Positions 23,631 through 35,151 of a stretch of DNA of 64,000 nt are shown piece after piece (within the stretch, counting starts at the first letter, position 1; every line of letters starts with the position of its first letter). The DNA is from Pseudopyrenochaeta lycopersici (Eukaryota > Ascomycota > Dothideomycetes > Pleosporales > Pseudopyrenochaetaceae), in NCBI GenBank assembly GCA_003313425.1, contig NHZP01000018.1, positions 496,001 to 560,000 of the forward strand, in the 5' to 3' direction. Under the pieces are notes generated by a model that was given only the letters and a program-made list of their open reading frames with translations, had not been told where the DNA came from and made no database searches. A program made the translations under genes and the position numbers.

Positions 23631-25600
23631 TTCGCGCTCGTAGAAACACTCCACTGTCTGCAGCTGACGTCCTCAGCCACGCGTCATTCGATATGGATCA
23701 GCTGCAGTTGTATCATACATTTCTCAAATTGTGGGAGTATCCTTTCTGGTGTTAAATTGGTGTTTTGACTGGCCCGTCGTGGCTTACGTACCGGCCTATG
23801 CCAGGACATGGGCTGCGGCTCTCACATCCGCAATCCATCCTTGAACAGGATAGCCAAAGCGAGGTATCGGATTATTTTACGCAACCCCAGGACAATTGCG
23901 CACTGGATCCCGTCGGAAAATGAAAGCCATCAAAGTGTCATCCGCGACTATGCACTGCTTTCCGAAGCGATGCCTCGGCACAATCATTTATCAAAAGTTT
24001 TCTTCGATCTTGTTCACTTGGACCTCGATCGTTTCATTCGCATATACCCTTTCCAGACCATCTTGGCTTTATTGGTTTCACCGGCGCAGAAACCTACAGG
24101 AACATCACCGGATTGGCATGCCGGCGAGCAGCCTCCGGTAACTTGGCGATATCCCATAGAATTGTTCTTTCTTCACAGAGCTTCACTGCTCGATCATTTT
24201 GTACACCTATGTTCCCTTTCTTCTTCTTTCCTTTGTTAGCATATTCTTTTCTTGATGACGGCACGACCCAACTTGCATTCTTACCACTGGGTGGCTATCT
24301 GTTACTTTTTACTGCACTTTGGTTGGTACGCGGAACTCTTTCGCTTCAATGCATGACATGGCTTGGTGCGGCAATTCTTTTTGCTTTGCTCTTTAAATTG
24401 GGTGGTGGGCCGGGCCGGCTTGCAGGAGAATGCATTGGTCAATGTCACCCCTTATGCTTCCCGGTTTATGTCTCCATCCATTAGGGTGTTGGGCAAGCAC
24501 GGATGGGACGGTTAGCGCATAGGAGGGTAACAGGATGATACCAGGGATGCGATTACAAGTATCGCAACATAGAAATGATACCACTATGCTTCAGTGCATT
24601 TGCAGCTGAACTGCATACAAATTTCCATCATTCCCATCATTTCCACAAGACTTTCTGTCCACCACATGTTGAGGATCTGGCCGGGGTCCTATTTACAGCC
24701 CGATTACAGAGTGTAATGCAAACCTAGCCGATATTCTTGCCGTTCACGATCTTCACTCGACATCGTGATTGCATGCACCTAACCATGTCGTCGGACACAC
24801 TCCCATCCGCCAATACCTATTGACGTGGCTAGTGCCCGTCTCTCATCTTCCCAATTCTACGGTGACATCCCTGATAGTTCACGAGCTTGCCAACACACAA
24901 TGCACACGTGCGGAATCTGCCCATGCAGCTATAGCGCATTTCCTTTCAGCCGTCCACATTCTGCAGTTTCTCACGCACCACACGACACTGCACTGCACTA
25001 TACTATAGTTCCATAGCACAAGCACTATACATTTCATCAATCATGACCCAGAAGAAAAAAAAATTCCCATCACATCATGCTTACCAGTGCATGCACGCCC
25101 TGTGTCACTCACCTACCTTCCCGCAACTATGATTTTTTTGGGGAAAAAGCAACATAATACCGCCGACGTGCGCCCGGGAGAACCGGCGATCCAGACCCTA
25201 GCCGCTCACACACATTCAGCCCCTCCAGCCTGCTAATCCACACTCGCACAGGCGGTGCGAATGCGTTCATGCGTATTTGCCCTGGTGCTGCGGTAGCGCG
25301 GGCGGGTAGTATGCGCTCCCCGTAGCGAAGGACGGGCGGGTTGTCCGCACGCCACCGTCCGGTGCACTGGAGACCTTGACCTTGCGCAGTCTCGGGAACC
25401 GTGTTGCCTCACTTTTTTTTTTCTGGGGTGCCCTCCGCCCTGAGAAAGGAAGGACGGTTTTGGAATTTTTTTTTATTTGGCCCTTGATTGCGGGGGCTGA
25501 ATGCGGGATTTGTTTTTGGTGGGTTAGGGTGGAAGGACCGCTGCGGACACGGAACGCATTACGGGGGAGGGTCATGTTTGGATTAGGGATCTGATAAGTC

Positions 25601-25637
25601 GGGATTTGGATTGGACTGGAATGGATCGGATTGGATT
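25601..25637. repeat. Imperfect GGATT/GGACT short tandem repeat
   Basis: Six or so units resembling GGATT, GGACT and GGAAT occur in a row with single-base interruptions. It lies in the large gene-free region and has no visible link to a gene. Confidence 0.6.
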
Positions 25638-28600
25638 GCGGCGGTGCTAACCCCGTGTTCCTGCTGTGCTGGGTAGGGCAAACGTGGAGGTGAGGCGGAG
25701 TTGGTTGCCTGCCTGTGTAGGATTTTAGTCGGGATTTGGGAATTGATACGGAGCAGGTTGGGGCTCGTGTAGCTATGTATATTTGCCGAGTCATGGGCCT
25801 ACATGCCATCCCGCTCTTTGCCCAGAATGTCCATGTTGCACAGCATGTTCTGCATGAACAGGACGGGATGAATCGAAGAAGCTTTGACCCGTTTCCAGCA
25901 TGTCCGTTTTGACAGGATTGCAGCGCTGCACCTTGCGGATTGCATACATAGCGTTGGCTGACGACGTCCTTGGGAGTGTGCATGCTGCATATCATATGCG
26001 AGTGATGCTCTGTTCGCTGTCTAAGTGGTTCGTCTCAAAGGATCCAGGACGCACGGGGCACAATTTTGTGGGGCTGTGATCTTGGAAGAAGGGGCTCAGC
26101 AGGGCTGCGTCAACCGAGCCATGATCAGAATTTGTTTTCAAGGACGCCGTATGGATGGAAAACATATCCATGATCCCGTTGGAGTGAGCATTGCAGTGCC
26201 TTGAACGCTGCACAACATTGAGAAGGTCCGATTTCTGTCTATTACATTCTTGTGACATCGGCACATTTCCCCAGCCTACGATGCAGCCGAGAGGCTGACT
26301 CTGTGCATAGCATCGGCATTTCATGACTGAATCAGATCAGATTGTATCACCTACGTTGATCGGTGAATATTATTTTGATGCGGTGAGCTGAGTATCAACT
26401 TTTGTGCTTAGGCGACCAGGCGATATGGAGGTAATGTACGGTGATCAAAGTTAATCGAGATGGTAAGCGTCTCCGCATGTAAGGCCCACCATTCTGAGTC
26501 GGTAATCCCCGTAATTAGTAGGCTAAGCGCGCTATTCTCTGCCTTAGCCGCTCCATGGCCGAATACAAGGCTCCGTACTCCGACTGCGGTGCTATCCTCC
26601 GACCTCAGTCAGCATCTGCGCTACAATATCATGGTCGAGACCAAAGCCTCCTTTCAAACGCATCATCGGCGATGCTGATTAGGATATGCCAATTAATGTG
26701 AGACGCGCTACGATATTAGTTGCAGGTTGCAGGCCTCACTTTCGTACAATCTGCTTCTTCGGCAGAGAGTACGCTGTGGTAGGCGGGTCAGAGTCTTGTG
26801 TGCAAATCTGCGCCACGCAGAGGATGGACAAACCTGTTCCTGTTTCCGGAGCCCAGGTGCATGAACTAGCAGCCGACTATACGGTAAATATGTTGGCTTC
26901 CGGTGAACATCCCTGGTTTTCGAATTCGGCCTGTTGCATACACGATAGTAGGGGGGTTCGTGTGATAGCCTACCGCACCGGGGCCTGGACCTGAACATGC
27001 ACGCTTGAGCATCAGACAATCGTTGCTATTCGTTTGTCATATTTTCGAAAGCTGACAACATATGAGCTGATCACACTGAGCTGTGTCAATAGTTAAACGA
27101 CAGCTTGCAGCGATAGAGTAATAATGAGGCTCGATACCATGCAGTGTGATAAGCTGCAAGCTTGGTATCGACTCAGTTGACCGATTCCCGAGGTTGCCAA
27201 GGGTTTGCCCCATAAGCTGATAACAATTTTCGTAGTGTGTTATCTTGTCAGTCGGGTCACCTGTCTGAATTGCGTGGCTTCGGCTCAATGCATATGAGTA
27301 GGGACATGTGCTGTGCTCAAGACCGCGGTAGCCGCTCCTGACGGTGAAGCCACATATCCAAACAGCTCTAATAGCACGTCGCACCTCGTCAAGTTGAGGT
27401 GATTGGTATAGGCCAGAATGGGATTAGTGAAGTGGTCGATCCGGCCCATAACGCATCAGCAGTGGATTTGTCATTTATGTTCTCGGAGAGTCTCTAGACT
27501 TGGCGATTATTATTGGGTGACGAGGGCAAACCGTGGCCCGTGTAAGTCTATCTAACTGCTTCGTCTTACGATTCCAGCTCGAAAATGCCGCGAAGTTGTC
27601 CGATTTAAGCGACGTAATGCCTGTCGTGACACAGCATGGCGATGGCATATTTTGAGCGACCAAGCTGACGGATAGGACCAGGGAGCGAGGCATAACGTTG
27701 GCTCGCTAGTGTATGCTGCTCGGCCGCATAGGCCAAATACAATGACGTTAGCCAAAACAGGCCATCGGAAGAGGACTGTAGGCCAACCGGGTACTGTATT
27801 CCCCTGCACGAATATTGGAGAATGATTTTGAGTGGTGGAGACGACCTGTTCTGTCCATGTCGCCGTCCTGCACCCCGCATCAATATACGAGCCTTAAACG
27901 ATCAGCCGGCCAGTCCCGCACGGCACGTTACAGCCTCGCTTTCTGGAATAGTGGTGCATTCGCTGCAGACGCGGTGGATGTGCTGTCAATGAGAAGAGGT
28001 GGGGTATTCGGAACGTCTCCGGCGATATTGCTCCGCATCTTGGTGTCGTGTCACAGCTGCAACATGCAGCTTCTCCTCACGAAGAGCAGAAGTATCGTTA
28101 GGTAGCAGTACATGGCTGGCATGATGTGACACAAGCGTGGGGGAGAGACCACGTGTGGTATACCGAGGGAAGAAGTGCAGGCCTGTTGGGTGACGTAGTG
28201 TCAAGATCCGAAGCTTAGCGTAGGTTGTCTTGGGTTCCAGCTGGTTGTTTCTCTTGGGCGTCAATTGCAGAGTCGGCATAAGTTAGCCTAGACGGCTTCG
28301 AAAGCTTATTGCAAGCACCAGGTCTGCGCACGGAACCTGCCCGGGGTCCAACCTACCAGCAACTCGAACAAATCGCGCGAGCGAATAGCCGTTAGTGAAA
28401 GCGAACGAGATGCTCAAAGGATCACTGGACTCGATACAGTTTGCTCTTTTTAACCTGACGCGATTTAGATTGCAAAGCCATTTATTGCTTGGTTTGCAGG
28501 TGCATCGGTTGTACTGTGTATAGTAAAAGTAAAGAATGCTGGGGTCTACTGTTAAATCAACATTGAGTTTGCTTTTGTCTGCGGCGTACATGGCTGGCAG

Positions 28601-29033
28601 AAGCTTCAATGAGACAGCCGTGTCCAGAGAATGTTAGCTGAGAGGGAAGCATGATGCCACATCTATGGGCGCCCGATGCACCATTCACTCAAGATTAAGC
28701 ATTTTTCTGCGAGCATGTTGCGTGTACAGCTTTCACGAAGTCAGGTGTCGTTGGCACTAGAAAAGGGTCCACAAATGCGGCTCTGCGCGCAGGTGATACA
28801 AGGCTACGGTCTTCGGCACGCTGCCGAACGCAGCTCTGACGTGCAGCACGACGCCACTACCATCAGAGATTGTATTTTTCACGTGATTAGTGGTTTCTGC
28901 GTTTTGGAAGCGTGCTGAGGCGGACTTGTATGTGAAGATGTCTCCTTTGGATGACGCGAATGAAGAAGTGAGGGCGAGGAACGAGGGTGACGAGGGACTT
29001 CTCACGAATACGCCAAGGCCAAATATTATTCCG

Positions 29034-29069
29034 ATGCGCCGACAAGATTGTCCCACTTCACGCTGCTAA
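29034..29069 (+). promoter_or_regulatory. Possible eleven-codon uORF upstream of UPF1
   Basis: An ATG at 29034 reads eleven codons to a TAA at 29067-29069. It lies about 240 nt before the UPF1 ATG. Whether it is in the mRNA depends on the unknown transcription start. Confidence 0.3.
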
Positions 29070-29139
29070 CAATCTTCGCCGCCACACATCCGCCTCCCTC
29101 GCGCGCAACCACCCAGCGCCGCACTCTCGACAGCTGGAA

Positions 29140-29148
29140 ATGGTGTGA
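29140..29148 (+). promoter_or_regulatory. Minimal uORF (Met-Val-stop) upstream of UPF1
   Basis: ATG GTG TGA lies 127 nt before the UPF1 start codon. It is the only ATG in the interval between 29070 and the main start. Its closeness to the main ATG makes its inclusion in the leader plausible. Confidence 0.45.
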
Positions 29149-29275
29149 ACTACCCACCGGTCCACTCTGCCAGCTCTCAACCCTACCGGCAGCAACTGCC
29201 TGCAAACCATCCTCACAAACCCGCCTGCGTAAATCCCAACCAAAGACTCCAGCCCAGTGCGACCGCACCACCACC

Positions 29276-32200
29276 ATGGAGGGCGCCTTTACCCACATGG
29301 GCAACCACCTGGTGTCCGACTCTGCCGCCACCATCAATGCCGGCGCTGAAAACGACGAGAACATTCTGGACGCCGGGCTGACAGGGAGGAGACGCCGAGA
29401 CGATGACGAAGAGACGTATGACGAAGATGACTTGGAGAGCATGGCGAGCATGCCTGTGGGCGATCGCAACGGCAACACTGCCCTGAGGACGGAGGAGCCC
29501 GAGGTTGAATTACCAGCGCACGCTTGTACGTAATATCAAGGGACCACCTTGCTTCTTGCAAGGCTTGTGCTAATACTTGCCTCTCTACTTGCAGGCGCGT
29601 ACTGCGGCATCCACAACGCTGGCAGCGTTGTCAAGTGCCTGGCTTGCAGCAAGTGGTTCTGCAGCGCCCGCGGCAACTCGTCGTCCTCGCACATTATCAA
29701 CCACCTCGTCCGCGCCCGGCACAAGGAAGTGCAGTTGCACCCCGCCTCCTCGCTCGGTGACACGACGCTCGAATGCTACAACTGCGGCACAAAGAATGTC
29801 TTCCTCCTCGGCTTCATCCCCGCCAAGTCAGACACGGTCGTCGTGCTGCTGTGCCGCCAGCCATGCGCCGCCATGCCCTCGCAAAAGGACATGAACTGGG
29901 ACACTTCTCGCTGGCAGCCGCTGATCGAGGACCGCTCCTTCCTGCCGTGGCTTGTGCCTGCCCCCACCGATCAGGAGCAGCTTCGTGCCCGCCACCTCAG
30001 CCCCCAGACTATCGCGAAGCTCGAGGAGCTGTGGAAGGACAACGCGAATGCCACCATTGCCGATCTGGAAAAGGGTGCCGGTCAGGAGGAGGTCATTGCC
30101 AAGGTCCTGCTCCGCTACGATGACGCCTTCCAATACCAGAATGTCTTTGGTCCCCTGGTCAAGATCGAGGCCGACTATGACCGCAAGCTCAAGGAATCTC
30201 AGTCGCAAGACAATCTTGTTGTCCGCTGGGACATGGCCCTGAACAACAAGCACACGGCTAGTTTCATCCTCCCTAAGCTGGAGTTGGGCGACGTCAAGCT
30301 TGCTGTCGGTGACGAAATGCGTCTGCGCTACACTGGAGAGCTGCGTCCCCACTGGGAGGGCGTTGGCTATGTTATCAAGATCCCTAACAATCAGTCGGAC
30401 GAGGTCACGATTGAGTTGCGCACCAAGGGTGATCACAAGTCTGTTCCAACCGAGTGCACCCATAACTTCAGCGCCGATTATGTCTGGAAAGCCACGTCCT
30501 TTGACCGTATGCAGCACGCCATGAAGACATTCGCTATCGATGAGATGAGCGTATCCGGCTACATCTTTCACCGCCTACTCGGTCACGAGGTCGCCTCAGC
30601 GCCAATGAAGAACCAAATTCCTCGCAAGTTCAGTGTTCCCGGTCTTCCTGAGCTAAACGGCAGCCAGATCAACGCTGTGAAGAGCGTTCTCCAGAAGCCA
30701 CTGAGCTTGATTCAGGGTCCTCCAGGAACGGGAAAGACAGTAACTTCAGCCACCATCATCTACCATCTCTGCAAGATTAGCGGGAGCCAGGTCTTGGTTT
30801 GCGCGCCCTCTAATGTCGCTGTTGACCAGTTGTGCGAACGCATCCATCTTACTGGGCTAAAAGTTGTTCGTGTGACTGCTAAATCCAGGGAAGATGTTGA
30901 GTCTTCGGTTGGCTTCCTCTCTCTCCACGAGCAAGTTCGCATGAATGACACCAATGTCGAGCTCAACAAGCTCAACCAGTTGAAGAGCGACGTTGGCGAA
31001 TTGTCGAGCCAGGATGAGAAGAAGTTCAAACAGCTTACACGCGCAGCCGAGCGAGAGATCCTAAACGCAGCCGATGTCATCTGTTGCACTTGCGTCGGTG
31101 CCGGTGACCCTCGTCTTTCCAAGATGAAATTCCGCACTGTCCTCATCGATGAATCAACACAGTCCGCCGAACCTGAATGCATGATACCATTGGTTCTTGG
31201 ATGCAAGCAAGTGGTGCTCGTGGGTGACCACCAACAGCTTGGACCCGTCATTATGAACAAGAAGGCCGCTACAGCTGGGTTAAACCAGTCCCTATTCGAG
31301 CGTCTCGTCATCCTCGGCTGCTCCCCAATCCGACTCCAAGTGCAGTACCGCATGCACCCTGCCATGTCAGAGTTTCCGTCGAATATGTTCTACGAAGGCT
31401 CCCTCCAAAATGGCGTGACAATGCAGGAGCGCATCCGTCGTGACGTCGACTTCCCTTGGCCGGTCGCCGATAGCCCCATGATGTTTTGGTCCAACCTCGG
31501 TGCAGAAGAGATCTCAGCTTCCGGAACCTCCTACCTCAATCGCACTGAGGCTCAGAACGTTGAGAAAATCGTCACCAGGTTTTTCAAGGCAGGCGTACAG
31601 CCTGGCGACATTGGTATCATCACTCCATACGAAGGTCAGCGCAGCTATGTCGTTAGCTCTATGCAAGCCACTGGTAGCTTCAAGAAAGAAAACTACAAAG
31701 AAGTTGAAGTTGCCTCTGTCGACGCTTTCCAGGGTCGTGAGAAGGACTTCATTATCCTGTCTTGCGTTCGTTCCAACGATCATCAAGGCATTGGTTTCCT
31801 GAGTGACCCACGTCGTCTGAATGTCGCTCTTACTCGAGCAAAGTATGGCCTCGTCATTCTTGGAAACCCGAAGGTCCTTTCAAAGCACCCGCTTTGGCAC
31901 TACCTCTTGCTTCACTTCAAGGAACGCAATTGTCTTGTTGAAGGCCCCTTGACCAACCTTCAGGTGTCTCTTCTGCAGTTCAGCCGCCCCAAGCAAACCT
32001 ATCGAGGACCCCAGCGCTACCAGATGGCTTATCAGCACGCCAACGCAATGACCTCTGGCCGTCAAGGTGGCTCTAACGGCAACAAGCCAACGCGTCAGGA
32101 GTACAATGACAACGGTTCAATCGTTGGCTATATCCCTGACGATGTGTCCTCCGTGCATTCATCCGCCCTAGGTGGTGTTGGCGTTCCCTCTAACTACCCA

Positions 32201-32575
32201 CCGATGTTTTCCAACTTCCAGGAGTCCTGGCCGCTTCCTGGGCGTCCTGGAGCTGGTGGCAGAGGCAGAAACGGCGCCCCTCCCAGCATTGCTGGCGAGT
32301 CTGTTGCAGCTAGCGAGCTCACAGATTCTCGAAGCGATGCTCCTGGCGGTATCAGCCTCTCTGGTCTTAACCTGAACGACTACAATAAACCTACCTCGCT
32401 CAGTCAATCGGACCGCCTCAGCCGGTTTGTTGAGTCCACACGCCAAGGTCCTAATGGCGGTGGTGGATTCGGGGCTGCCCGTGGTCTGCGTGGACTCGGT
32501 GGATTCGATGACGACGATGCTCGCAGCGTGTCGACGGCATTCGCTAGCCAGATCGGTGGCGGGGCCTATGACTGA
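29276..32575 (+). CDS. UPF1: UPF1/NAM7 superfamily-1 RNA helicase, nonsense-mediated decay factor (1076 aa)
   Basis: Proposed join(29276..29525, 29595..32575). The 69-nt intron runs from GTACGT to TTGCAG and restores a Cys codon at the start of the zinc-binding domain. Residues 1-83 are acidic and disordered. Residues 84 to about 200 form the Cys/His-rich UPF2-binding region ([21 protein letters not shown]). The helicase core has Walker A GPPGTGKT (458-465), motif II DESTQ (from 602), [15 protein letters not shown] (about 667-672), a SVDAFQGRE segment and [10 protein letters not shown]. The C-terminus is Gly/Ser rich. It is an ATP-dependent 5'-3' RNA helicase that triggers decay of transcripts with premature stops. 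Length matches fungal orthologues. Confidence 0.96.
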
Positions 32576-33765
32576 TTGCATATTTACTTGATAGCCTTAG
32601 AACCAACGCTTCTATAGGCATCTACAGGCATCTTGGCTACAAACCTCTCTGATTAACCCACACCAACACCGTGTGTCAGCAATGGCCGCTCGTCCGGCCC
32701 ACGATACGCTTGGTCTTGGCCTGCTGGGCATGAGAAGGCGACTGCCAACACGTTAGTCTTGACATCGACATTTCGAAATGGCATACGTACTGATGGCGCC
32801 GCTTCATAACATACCGACCAGCCACGCTTGAGTAGGAACATACTGCCCGATGTTCGTGTCGGACAGCTCTCATAGCGTCTGCATTTTGCAACTCACAACA
32901 GGCTCACAAGGACTGTACACGAAAAGGCACGTTGAGCTCCTAGGACGCCGGCTGTGGTACGGGTGTCGTTGTAGTCAACGAGATTGAGCATTTACTTCTT
33001 TACACCACTTTTGTTGGTTGACTTTTGGACTTTTCATGGGTTTTGTAACAGGAATTTAGAAAATCATACTCTGTCGATTTTGTTACCAATATACTGCTTT
33101 CTATGCTAAACAATGTTTATTCCTTCCACTTCTCTCTCGCGAGCAATGATCATCTTCATTAGTGTCCATCTTTACCACTGTCACTGTCACCTCGATGGAC
33201 CCATGCTATCACTCTTACTCGCACCACTAATATTATGAGTCCCAATTCTTGCTCATTGGCTCCCTCTATTTGAACCCTACTGGTCTCTTATGCTGTACAT
33301 GATATGGAGAGTTTGTATCCTCATAGCTTGACTTCTTTACATGAGCCTGCCCGTCATGAAAATCCACCCTTGTAGTTCTTCGTGACCATGAGACTTTGTC
33401 TCAAAACAGTTGCAAAACTACATTGGTCTCTTTGAAGCTCTCTTCTCCTCCTTTGGTGAGAGACAGGAGACTAAGGTGTTTCCTAGAGTTGAGCGTGCGC
33501 TCTAGTCGGTAAGGCGGTGCTGCCCCATTTGTTCATTCTGTCAGATCACAGATGGTATGGTGAGAGCCTGGGAGGCTCTCTGATCATTTCTAGTGTTTCT
33601 CTTTCTACGAAGCTGTGAGATGTTTAAGCATGCTCTCACTGTGTGTAAGTATTCTTGGTGAGCTAAATAAAGAGTAAGCTTCAGGCATGATTGAATCACC
33701 ATCGCTTCCCACTCTTCAAGCGTCATATTTGAATGTGTTTTTTGCTATTAAGCTAATTACCCCAA
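32576..33765. other. Intergenic between convergent genes, 1.2 kb
   Basis: UPF1 and the membrane-protein gene converge here, so the interval should hold two 3' UTRs. The sequence is T-rich with many short pyrimidine runs. No gene, RNA gene or repeat was recognised. Confidence 0.5.
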
Positions 33766-35151
33766 CTAAATACTGAGTTTCTTTGGTTGTCCAACACAAT
33801 ACCCGTTGAAATCATACAACCAATATCGATCGTGTAAGGAAGTCTTGTTGCTCGACAGATCTGCCACGGGCGAACCTAAAACATTGAGGTCTGTCTGCGT
33901 CTGCACAGTCGTATTCTTCGACACAAGCCCAAAGAAAGTTGAATTATTCGTAATTGGCCGCCAACTGTTGCTGTAGCTACACTCTAGCTTCACTATCACT
34001 GGTCCACTTGTATACTGCCCGGTTGGTGTTCGATTCGTTTCAATACTCGCGATGATGATCACGACGAACATGAAGGCGATAGTAAGCAGGGTGTATACTC
34101 TATACCAAGTGCTCGAGATACAAGGAAGAATCGTGCTCGTGGTCTGACCGCGAAAGAAGTAGAATGCGTAAAGACAGATGGAAATGGTGAGGAAGATAAA
34201 ATAGAACAGTCCGACGAGGAAAGTGGTGGTTGTTTTTCCGAATCCGGCATAGAGGGAGTTGAAGCCGGGGATTAGGTACACAAAAGCTATACTCCAGACT
34301 CCTCCAACAAAAAGCAGATAACAGATCCGGAAGATGCGGCTAGGCCAAGAAGAACCAGGGGCTTTAAATCGAGGGCCAGACTTGTAGGATGTCATTAAGA
34401 ACGGGTCAAGAACGTCACCTGACATCATGCCGTTATCGAAGTCATTAGCTGTCAAGCCCGGGGAATTTCGCAGAGATATCCGACTCGAGTCATCAATTCG
34501 TGAACTGTACTCAAAGTCCTCGGTGAGCCAGGTCGTTGCACAAAGCCGTAGAAGCCCTAAAATTGACAGCGGGAAGAAAACCATGTCCACGCCAATAAAG
34601 ATGGTAAAGCTGAGATCCGTAACTCCAGCGAGCGACCCGATGAGCGAGTATAGTACTGACAGACCCTGCATAGTCGTAATGGCCGTATTCAGCATCGTTA
34701 GGGAGAATAATTCCACATGCGTTTGCTCTGGACTCCGCAGGGAGTATGGAGCGGCTATAAGCACCATTTCCTCTCCGCCATGCCATCCGTCCTTGGTCCA
34801 AAAGATGGCGTTGGTAGCAGCGAGATCATCGCGGTTCCAGCCAGTGGCGCGGATACGTCGGTCTGTGATAGCGGCATACCTCCAGACTGCGATAATGAAG
34901 ATATAACGTCAAATTATGTTTCACTTGTACTGCGTACTTGGACACTTACGGATGGAAGTTGGGTGGTAGTGGCACAGGTGGTCATACCACTTTGGGCGAT
35001 GGTTGGCAAGATATGATATCGCAGGCGTTCCGGATGCGAGATGGGCAATCAATGGGGCAAGGCAAAGTGTCAAGATGGAGACCCATTCCGTAAAATTGAT
35101 ACATTGGCTATCGAACCGGAGAGGCTCAATGCGAAATGCGTAGGACGACAT
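33766..35151 (-). CDS. Uncharacterised fungal polytopic membrane protein (440 aa)
   Basis: Proposed complement(join(33766..34886, 34950..35151)). The 63-nt intron (GTAAGT..CGCAG) joins the frames at a Leu codon, giving SILWRYAAIT. The protein has about six or seven hydrophobic segments: one near residues 20-45, two around residues 130-180, one near residues 255-285, one around 290-315 and one around 330-355. The final 80 residues contain several N-x-S/T sites and probably face the outside. No transporter signature or catalytic motif was recognised. It resembles the many lineage-restricted integral membrane proteins of filamentous ascomycetes. Function is unknown. Confidence 0.72.

Larger units (their letters stand above)
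23631..29275. other. 5.6-kb region without a supportable gene
   Basis: This is the largest gap in the window. Open frames exist (for example 242 codons on the minus strand at 25267-25995), but they are Pro/Ser/Thr-rich or hydrophobic by chance, lack domains and overlap frames on the other strand. Poly-T runs of ten or so (about 25414 and 25471) and a short GGATT-type repeat near 25601 are present. No transposase, reverse transcriptase, tRNA or rRNA was recognised. It may hold long UTRs, non-coding transcripts or decayed sequence. Confidence 0.45.

Noticed and set aside
24113..24484. 123-codon plus-strand frame with hydrophobic segments
   Set aside because: T-rich DNA automatically gives Phe/Leu codons. 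There is no start context, no homology recognised and it overlaps other frames.
25267..25995. 242-codon minus-strand open frame in the large gap
   Set aside because: Composition is Pro/Ser/Thr/His/Cys-rich and low in aliphatic residues, no domain is seen and poly-T runs on the plus strand create its Lys stretches. It looks like a chance frame.
29828..30571. 247-codon antisense frame inside UPF1
   Set aside because: It mirrors the strongly codon-biased UPF1 exon and has no features of its own.
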